Source: Carettochelys insculpta
Lineage: Eukaryota > Chordata > Testudines > Carettochelyidae
DNA: 64,000 nucleotides
Direction of reading: 5' to 3'
Assembly: GCF_033958435.1 (NCBI RefSeq)
Contig: NC_134145.1
Location: 40,761,501 to 40,825,500, forward strand
Shown: in pieces, positions 56,319 to 64,000 of the stretch
How the letters are laid out: each line of letters begins with the position of its first letter
Numbering within the stretch: position 1 is the first letter of the stretch
The notes under the pieces: generated by a model
What the model was told of the DNA's origin: nothing
The model's database searches: none
The model's input: the letters and a program-made list of their open reading frames with translations, nothing else
Program-made: the position numbers and the translations under genes

Positions 56319-58006
56319 GGGTTTAATTGTGTCCTGGCTTGCTCTGCTCTTCAAGGCACTACCATATGCCCTATGCAGTTACCTATACCACGGGGAGTGG
56401 CACAGAGGGAAATGTCCTTTCTCTCTCTCAACAGGTGGACAAGGGTGATGAATGGACAGAATCTAATCTCCAACATCCCAGCCTGCTAGCTGTGCTGGCA
56501 TTCCAGGAGATGAATGCTGGGCCATAGATACAGACTTGACACAGAGTACTTTCCCATCAAAGCAATGAGGAGCCTGTGAGATAGTGTGAGACTGACTCTT
56601 AAAAACATATTACCCATTGCCTGGGGTTTATACCAAAGCCAAGATTCAGTCCAAAGGCTGAAGGAATAATTTTTTTCAATTCAGTTTGACCACTTTGGCG
56701 TTTTCATGGGTACATGTGAATGGGCAAACACATGCAATATATTTCCCCTGCAGGTGTACTTAAATCAAACTGGGAGAAAGCTGGGACTGTAAGCTATTTA
56801 AAACAGGGACTGTGTTTTTGTTCTGTGTTTGGCCATTACCTAGCAAAATGGACTCATCACTGCTGAGTGGGGCTTCTAGACAACACGACGATACTAATAA
56901 AAATAATAAACCCAGCAAGCAATATCCTTCACAGCCTTACTCACATGAGCACCCCTCAAAGGTACAAATTATTGTAATGCAGGTGACTGGACTATATATA
57001 TGAGCAAGGATTTACAGGGTGACTCCCTTGAAGTTTGTACTTCTTACAGTGCAGAATTCTCCAATACATTTGGATTACTACGTTGATGAAATCACCAATA
57101 AACACTATTCCATGGTACAGGCATGGTATATAGTTGCCCGTTTTAATGGGTCCAATTCTTTTCTCTATCCTATATGATCAGCTCTACTTTACTCCTCAAG
57201 TAGTCTCATTGATTTCAATGATGCATCTCATGCAGAAAGGGACTAAATATGAGTAAAGAAGGCAGAAAATAGCACTTTAATTGACCATTTTATTGTTTGA
57301 ACAGGCAATAATATTGGAATAGAAGGCTCCATGCTTAAAAGCTGCCAATATCCATCTTTTCAACTCTTGGGAAGGATTTTTCTCCAGAAACTCTGGCCTG
57401 TATTTCAGCTCTCTTTGTGCTGCTGGAAGATGCAATGAATAGGGAGAACTATTACAAGGAGAATAATTCCAGTCTTTTATGTATTTTGGCTTCCTTTGAA
57501 GAAAAATAAATAATCCTTCAGAATATAGCTCAGCATGTTTGGCTCATATGAAGCAGGTGTCTGGCTTCTGCTTACTGAGAACCATTCAGAATGGCACAGA
57601 ATTTTTAATGCCCCTCCACCTACAGCTCTTGCAGAAAATCCGAAACTGGGAAATATTTTGTACAGGTTTGGACAAGTTCTGAAATGTTTCAGATGTCCAT
57701 CTCTAAAATAGGAGTGTCTAGATGCTGCAATTTACGACACTTAGTTTTAGCATGCAGAGTATATTATAGTATTTGGCACTATAGTCACTTACATAGCATA
57801 AAGCATCTCTTCTGAATCAATGACAGAAGCACTGCTGTTGTAACATGGAGGAATTCTAACAAGCTTCAGAAATCATCGTCCCTTGTTGTGATTAATTACG
57901 TTTTAATAGCAGCCATTTCAAATTTTCTTTGGCCGAGAGGCCATTTTCTATATATGATAGAAATTCATATAGCTCTTCACCATGACGGCGTTTAAACTGG
58001 AAAAAA
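56319..58006. other. No gene or repeat recognised
   Basis: 1.7 kb of AT-rich DNA. No element boundaries, LINE motifs or credible open frames. Confidence 0.45.
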
Positions 58007-58190
58007 TCATAGAATCATAGAATCATAGAACACTAGGACCGGAAGGGGCCTCAAGAGGCCATCGAGTCCAGTCCCCTGCCCCGACGGCAGGACCGACCAC
58101 TATCTACACCATCCCTGATAGACATCTATCTAATCTGTTTTAAAATATTTCCAGCAAGGGAGATTCCACAACCTCCCTTGGCAACTTACG
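58007..58190 (-). mobile_element. CR1 3' end with ATAGAATC repeat
   Basis: Three ATAGAATC-type units start the segment, followed by GACCGGAAGGGGCCTCAAG, CCATCGAGTCCAGTCCCCTG and GGGAGATTCCACAACCTCCC, the CR1 3' UTR in reverse. 5'-truncated. Confidence 0.88.
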
Positions 58191-58280
58191 GACGCACTGA
58201 AACAATAAAAAACAATTGAATCTTGCCAGGTGGTATTTCGGTGCAGGTTTGCTCATGTGAGTAGTTCCTTTGATTTCAGT

Positions 58281-58537
58281 GGCTACGTCTACACGAGCCC
58301 CACACTTCGAAATGGCCACGCAAATGGGAATAAGGGGACTTCGAAGTAGGCAGGGTCCTTTCGAAAAGGAGCCCGTCAGGACGAGCCATGCGGCGGCAAG
58401 GCGCATCAATTTCGAAGTGCCGCTGCTGCCTGCATGCTAATGAAGCGCTGAATATGCATTTCAGCGCTTCATTAGTAAACTTCAAAATGGCCATTTGCGT
58501 GGCCATTTCGAAGTTTGGGGCTCGTGTAGACATGACC
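58281..58537. mobile_element. P7: internally deleted P-family element
   Basis: TSD AGT (58278-58280 and 58538-58540). The right arm is complete, but the left arm stops after about 45 bp (GCCACGCAAAT) and jumps to GGGAATAAGGGGACTTCG in the centre. Length 257 bp against 384-436 for most full copies. Confidence 0.9.
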
Positions 58538-58540
58538 AGT

Positions 58541-59260
58541 GAGACTATTTCCTTGACTAAGAGCTCACTGTGTTAAGAAAAAGCTCCATAATCTGTCTTA
58601 AAATATTTAAATATAGTATTGTCTGAAACTTCTTAAGTAACAGCCTGGCCTAGAATGCATGCTGGTGGCTGACCCAAGTCAAAATTGTGAAATAACAGGG
58701 ATATAACAGAATGACTCTTATTCCCACCTTCAACGTGAAACTGAGTGGTAGAAGTAAAGAGTTATGTACATAAAACAAAACTTGTAAGTAGGGCCATACA
58801 TCAAGGCACTGTCACTTTTAGAACATGGGTAGATTCTTCCAGTTTTTACTTTGTGAGATGTTCTTGGTAATATCAAAATAGTTGTCAAATTTAATATAAT
58901 ACTGACAAATTTTTAAGCCATGCAATCCAGCTACATAATTTTTGACAGGCTATGATTTTCAAGAATGCCTAAGTAACTTAGGAGCACATTTATAATGGAA
59001 CTTGTGTTCCTAAACCATATTTTTGATAATCCACCCAAAATAATTAAAATCCACAAAATCCCATTAAAATTATTTGGGAGGAGCAGCGTCATTTGCGACT
59101 CTAAAAGAAGTCAAGAGAACACTTCAATGAAGAATGAGCCACAAATCTGAGAGAAGAGAAAAATGAGCCACTTATCCTCTGTATTTTATAGTTTCCACAA
59201 AAAGATTGTCATAAGAAGTGAAAAAGCAATCCTTGCAAGGTCAAAAAGGAAATGGCTGTT
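58541..59260. other. No gene or repeat recognised
   Basis: AT-rich sequence without features. Confidence 0.45.
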
Positions 59261-59263
59261 TAA

Positions 59264-59693
59264 GGCTATATCTACAATAGCCCCAAAGTTTGAAATGGCC
59301 ATTTCGAAGTTTACTAATGAAGCGCTGAAATACATATTCAGTGCCTCATTAGCATGCGGGTGGCCGCGGCACTTCGAAATTGACGCGCCTCACCGCCGCA
59401 CGGCTTGTTCAGATGGTGCTCCTTTTCAAAAGGACCCCACCTACTTCGAAGTCCCCTTATTCCCATCAGCTGATGGGAATAAGGGGGCTTTGAAGTAGGT
59501 GGGATCCTTTCGAAAAGGAGTCCCGTCTGAACGAGCCGCATGGTGGCGAGCCACATCAATTTCGAAGTGCCGCGGCAGCCCTCATGCTAATGAGGCGCTG
59601 AATATGTATTTCAGCGCCTCATTAGTAAACTTCGAAATAGCCATTTACATTTACATGGCCATTTCGAAGATTTGGGCTAGTGTAGACACGGCC
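59264..59693. mobile_element. P8: foldback element of the P family
   Basis: 430-bp palindrome with TSD TAA (59261-59263 and 59694-59696). The centre is CCCATCAGCTGATGGG, as in P5. Non-coding. Confidence 0.93.
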
Positions 59694-60132
59694 TAAGTGT
59701 GGATGTATTGTTAGTTGTGCTGTGTATTGCAAAATAGTCCCTTTACTATGAGTTCACATGTTATTTACACTATGCATAATGAATACTTTCCTCTGTGTTT
59801 GTGTAGCTCTGTATGTTCATATGGGCCACGTCTACACGTGCCGGCTACTTCGAAGTAGTGGCACTAACTTCGAAATAGCGCCCGTCACGGCTACATATGT
59901 TGGGCGCTATTTCGAAGTTGACATCGATGTAAGGTGGTGAGACGTCGAAGTCGCTAACCCCATCAGGAGATGGGAATAGCTCCCTCCTTCGACGTTCAAC
60001 GTCGAAGTAGGGAACATGTAGTCATTGCATGTCCCGCAACATCGAAATAGCAGGGTCCGCCATGGCGGCCATCAGCTGAGGGGTTGGGAGACGCTCCGCC
60101 CAGCCCCAGAGCTCGATGGTTGCCGTGTGCAG

Positions 60133-60147
60133 CGGCCCCTTAAAACT
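60133..60147 (+). promoter_or_regulatory. GGCCCCTTAAAAC box upstream of the E4 Myb-like gene
   Basis: About 115 bp upstream of the ATG, equivalent to the E1 box. Role inferred. Confidence 0.4.
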
Positions 60148-60257
60148 CACCGCCCCCTGCCTTCCTGTGCAGGAAGCTGAGAGAGTATGCAGGCGGCAGC
60201 ACAGCCACGAGGCAGGCCTGCACGCTCCTCCATGCCCAAACACCCCCACCTGCCGTG

Positions 60258-61834
60258 ATGGCTGCCTCCCAGCCCCCCAAGCGCCCCCAGGGGACCCCCC
60301 CAAGGGGAGACAGGGCTCCTAGCCCAGCAGCCAGGCGGGGAAGCGGCAGCGGGGCCCCTTCTGGACGGAGGCTGAGCTTCAGGACCTTCTGGGGCTCTGG
60401 AGTGAGGAAGACGTGCTCCAGGTAATGGGGAGCAAGAGACGGAACGCGGATGCATTCGCTCAGCTGGCCGAGGGCCTGGCCGCCCGGGGTCACCCTGCCC
60501 GCACTCCGGATCATGTACGCAGTAAAGTGAAGGAGCTGAGGCAGGGTTACGCCTGGGCCCGGGATGCGGCCGGCCGATCTCGGGCCACCCCCATCACTTC
60601 CCTCTTTTACAGGGAGCTCAGGGCCATCCTGGGCCCCCAGCACACCTCCTCCCCTCCGGCCACTCTTGATACCCCAGCGGACGAGCCCCAGCAGGCCCCA
60701 GAGGCGAAGTCCGCCCCAGAGGCAAGCCCCGCACCCCAGGGGCCCCCCCAGGAGCCCACCCCGGGACACTGGAGGAGGAGGAGGAGGAAGGGGAGTCCTC
60801 CTCCAGCGACGCCGGCCTGGGGATCGCCATCCCATCCCGGAGCTCCAGTAGGGCATCCGCCCACCGGGTGTCCCCCGACCATGGGAGTGGACCATCAGGT
60901 ATGTACCCCCCCGGTGCACAGCCCTGGGGTTGAGGGGCGGGGGTAATAGATATGACCAGGGCCCTCCACATGCCCAGATGACCATGGCCCCAAGGACAGC
61001 AGTGACATGTCCCTCAGAAGAGTGCATCAGCCCCTGCCCCCCAGCACGACAGTGCCATGCCCCATTCCCGGGGTTGGGGGGAGCGGAACCTCTAGGGTCC
61101 CCCGCGGGGAGGGGGTGGGACACCCACCATCAGCAGCAGCAGCATCTCCCGGGGATGGGGATGGGGATGGGGAACCAGCATCAGAGGGGTGGGGAGACAA
61201 GGGCCACGGCTCAGGGCCCACACTTACAGCTGCCTCCACTCTTCCCCACCTGCGTTCCACAGCTGCACCATCGGAAGGACCGGAGAGTGCCAGCGAGGTG
61301 TCAGTGGTCCCGGAGAGCCCACTGGGGCCATCACTCCAGGCCAGCCCCTCGGCGGAGGACTGACCAGCCCCACGGCGGGGACGACGGCGGACCCAGCACC
61401 ACCACCCAACGGCGACGGACCCCCAGCTGCTGGCCATCCATCGTCGGCAGCTGCAGGTCACCTAGCAGTGGCTGCGGGTGGAGAAGCAGCACCTCCAACT
61501 CCAGGAGCGGGCGCTGGCCTTGCGCCAGGAGGCATGGCGGGCCTTTATGCGGACATTCAACCGTATCACGGACTACCTGGCCCCCCAGGCCACGCCGGCC
61601 GCTGCTGCACCTGCCCTGCCTGCTCCACCCACTGCTCCACCTGCTGCGCCACCCACTGCGTCATCCGCCATCGCACTGCCACCCAACACCAAGGGCCCTT
61701 CCGCCGAGGGGGACCTGGGGTCAGCTGGCACCCGCCGGCCATATCTACCGGTCTGCCCAGCCCCCAGCCAGCCCTGGCCAGGGCTCAGGACAAGGCGTGG
61801 GTTGCGGCCGCCCAACCCCAGCGCTGGACATTAG
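60258..61834 (+). pseudogene. Harbinger Myb/SANT-like accessory protein, E4 copy, broken
   Basis: Exon 1 is 60258-60898 (TCAG|GTATGT) and exon 2 is 61263-61834 (TTCCACAG). A 1-nt loss near 60300 shifts the frame before the Myb domain, which is otherwise intact (FWTEAELQDLLGLWSEED, RRNADAFAQLAEGL, SKVKELRQGYAW). A second shift near 60770 destroys the Glu run. In exon 2 a TGA (61361-61363) and a TAG in QVT*QW follow. The C-terminus RRGLRPPNPSAGH gives the full-length end for the family. Confidence 0.88.
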
Positions 61835-62101
61835 GGGGTGTGGGGCCCAGGACGTGCCCCCCCTTTGTATATATTCCCCACAGTTTAATGTTCTTTTGTA
61901 AATAGTTTTTATATTAGATCCCTGTTGTTATGCTGATCCTTGCCCCCCCATGTACATAGTTCTCCCCTTCCTTGTCTTCCCCTTTCATCTTATCTTATTT
62001 ATAATACATATATATAATTTTGATTTTGCCTATAAATAGTTAGTCTTGATAATAATAATAAGAGTTCTACAGATATTTGATTTGACGAACAAATGTCTGC
62101 T

Positions 62102-62107
62102 TTTATT
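62102..62107 (-). terminator. Poly(A) signal AATAAA for the E4 transposase
   Basis: TTTATT on + is AATAAA on -, about 100 nt downstream of the stop, as in E1 and E3. Confidence 0.55.
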
Positions 62108-62207
62108 TACAAGAAAGGTGGTGTGCTCTTGGGTTCTCTGTGGTGTGGGCGTAGGGGCAGGGAGTGTTGTGGAGGATGGGGGGGTGCAGTAGGGGGTCTT
62201 CCAGCGT

Positions 62208-63602
62208 TCACCCCGTGGCCTCGTCGAACTTGGCCCGCAGGGCCTCCTGGACCTGGGTCCCTTCGGGGTCCACCTGGCGACTGGGGGCAGCGGGTGGCTG
62301 CACATTGGCCCTGCCGGCCTCCACAGCCCAGCCCTGAAGGAAGGCCTCCCCCTTGCTCTCCACCAGGTTGTGGAGGGCGCTGCATGCGTCCACAATCTGG
62401 GGGATGTTGGTGGGCCCCGCATCAAGGCGGGTGAGGAGACACCTCCAGCACCCTTTGAGGCGGCCAAATGTGCACTCCACCACCTGGCGCGCGTGGTTCA
62501 GGCGCAGGTTGAAGTGCTCCTGGCGGGCTGACAGGTGGCCCATGTACGGGTGCATGAGCCAGGGCCAGAGGGCGTATGCTACATCTGCAATGACGCAGAG
62601 GGGCATGGTGGTGTCCCCCACAGGGATCTCCCACTGGGGGATGTAGGTCCCCACCTCCAGCCGGCGGCACAGGCCCAAGTTCCGGAATTCCCAGGCGTCG
62701 TGGGTGCTGCCAGGCCAGCCCACATAAATGTCCAAGAAAGGGCCCCGGCTGTTCACCAAGGCCTGGAGGACCACAGAATGCTAGCCCTTCCTGTTTAAGT
62801 AGCGTCCTCCACTGTGCTCCAGGGTGCGGATGGGGATGTGGGTCCCATCCAGAGCCCCGAAGCAATTGGGGTAGCCTAGGGTGGCAAAGCCTGCGAAGGC
62901 AGCATCCGGGTCCTGAAGCCTCACAAGCCTGTGGAGGAGCAGGGCGTTGATGGTACGGACAACCTGCAGGGGAAGCACATGGCAGAGCACCAATGAGGAG
63001 TGTGCAGGGTGTGTGTGGCCCTCCCCTGCCACGGCCCCCCTCCCCTCCCCTCCCCGACCCTGCCAGGGCCCCCCTCCCCTGCCAGGGCTTCCTCCCCCTC
63101 CCCCCGTGGGTCCTCTTACCTCCATGAGGACAGCCCCGACGATGGCCTTGCCGACGCCAAACTGCTGGCCCACGGATCGGTAGCTGTCTGGAGTGGCCAG
63201 CTTCCAGACAGCGATGCCTACCTGTTTCTCGACGCTGAGGGCACTCCGCATGGTGGTGTCCTGGTGCCTCAGTGAGGGGGTGAGCCACTGGCATAGCTCC
63301 AGAAATGTCTGCCGGCTCATGCGAAAGTTCTGGAGCCAGCGGTCGTCGTCCCACTCTCCGAGCACCAGCCGCTCCCACCAGTCGGTGCTGGTGGGGTAGC
63401 TCCACAGCCAGCGGTGTATGAGGCGGGCGGGGGGGCAGGGTGCTGCAGGGTTGGGGGTTGCATCCTCCTCCCCTGCGGGCAGCTCCTCCTCTGTGGCAAG
63501 GATGTGCTCAGCTGCCTCCTGCATGGCATGGAGCAGGGCGAGCACTGCTCCTACAGGGGCGCCTGGGTGGACCTCTGGCTGCTGCCGCTGCTGGGGGTCC
63601 AT
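62208..63602 (-). pseudogene. Harbinger DDE transposase, E4 copy, one in-frame stop
   Basis: Exon 1 is 63602-63120 (161 codons, GAG|GTAAGA), the intron is 156 nt, and exon 2 is 62963-62208 (252 codons including the stop); 412 residues in phase 0. The layout is an N-terminal MDPQQRQQPEV, a helical WWERLVLGEWDDDRWLQNF region, an HTH-like block SYRSVGQQFGVGKAIVGAV (about 135-155), and a DDE core with D200 (FGALDGTHIPI), D288 (VIADVAY) and E324 (VVECTFGRLKG). Between D288 and E324 there are 35 residues. WPGSTHDA lies at about 244-251. The only inactivating change I see is a TAG at codon 222 (+ strand 62781-62783), where E2 and E3 have Tyr. Missense changes cannot be excluded. The intron is open in frame. 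Confidence 0.92.
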
Positions 63603-63674
63603 GACTGCATCGCTTGAGGTGTGCGTGCCTATGGCTCTGCAGACCATGTGCTGTGCAGGCTGCGTGTGTCTGGG

Positions 63675-63693
63675 AGGGGCCCTTTAAGGGAGC
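63675..63693 (-). promoter_or_regulatory. GGGGCCCTTTAAGGGAGC box upstream of the E4 transposase
   Basis: About 80 bp upstream of the ATG; same as in E1-E3. Role inferred. Confidence 0.45.
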
Positions 63694-64000
63694 AGCTAGC
63701 TGTTGCCCCAGAAGCGCTAGTCCGCCCTGTGACCCTGTCTGCAGCTGTTCCTGGCACCCTTATTTCGATGTGTGCTACTTTGGCATGTAGACTTTCCCTC
63801 GCAGCACCTATTTCGATGTGGTGCTGCCCAATGTCGACGTTCAACGTCGTCGTTGCCAGCCCTGGAGGACATGTAGACATTATTCATCGAAATAGCCTAT
63901 TTTGATGTTGCTATATCAAAATAAGCTATTTCGATGTAGCGTGCACATGTAGACATAGCCAAGTTGACCCTCATTAACAAAATATTACTTGTTTTGTATC

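Larger units (their letters stand above)
59824..63960. mobile_element. E4: PIF/Harbinger element with the least damaged transposase
   Basis: The left end GGCCACGTCTACACGTGCC and right end GTGCACATGTAGACATAGCC are inverted repeats. Flanks are ATG and AAG, a possible duplication with one mismatch. The Myb-like gene is on + (60258-61834), the transposase on - (63602-62208). The Myb intron is only 364 bp and lacks the LTR-like insertion. Confidence 0.92.

Overview
This window looks like intergenic, repeat-rich nuclear DNA from a sauropsid, most probably a turtle. The evidence is CR1 LINEs (ORF1 esterase, AP endonuclease and RT pieces, and octamer-like 3' ends such as ATAGAATC repeats), a tRNA-derived SINE with a CR1-type tail of the kind described from tortoises, a Penelope-like element with a GIY-YIG domain, and many PIF/Harbinger transposons with GGCTACGTCTACAC-type ends. 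I found no convincing host gene and no rRNA gene, functional tRNA gene or CRISPR array. The species call is inference.

Four large PIF/Harbinger elements of one family (here E1 1205-5370, E2 7342-11963, E3 17892-22544, E4 59824-63960) dominate the GC-rich parts. Each carries two convergent genes: a two-exon DDE transposase of about 412 residues and a two-exon Myb/SANT-like protein of about 380-400 residues. In E1 and E4 the Myb gene lies on the + strand and the transposase on the - strand; E2 and E3 are flipped. All four transposases are broken, but E4 shows only one in-frame stop. The Myb-like gene of E1 is open across both exons. E2 and E3 share an LTR-like insertion in the Myb gene intron. 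A more distant element, B (33929-36645), has the same gene pair in compacted form, and two truncated relatives (C) lie at 43930-44842 and 53312-53951.

Small non-autonomous elements fill much of the rest. There are five 0.67-0.71 kb deletion derivatives of the E family, eight foldback elements of a second family (P, 0.26-0.57 kb), one and a half copies of a third (Q), and several older foldbacks (R, S, T). Most are bounded by exact 3-bp target duplications with no shared sequence (CAC, AGT, TAT, TAA, AGA, TTG, CTG, CCT, ACG, AAA, AAT and others). The termini across families share a TCTACAC core, and several families carry variants of a TTCGAA palindrome just inside the ends.

Retroelements: a CR1 on the - strand runs 11964-15420, with its 3' end missing at the E2 junction. 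A second CR1 is split by E3 (about 17868-17890 plus 22545-22945). Shorter CR1 tails lie at 43245-43478 and 58007-58190, a Penelope-like element at 50686-51660, and Penelope-type tails at 29342-29563, 36790-37235, 40085-40215 and 53220-53311. The remaining AT-richer stretches hold nothing I can identify.
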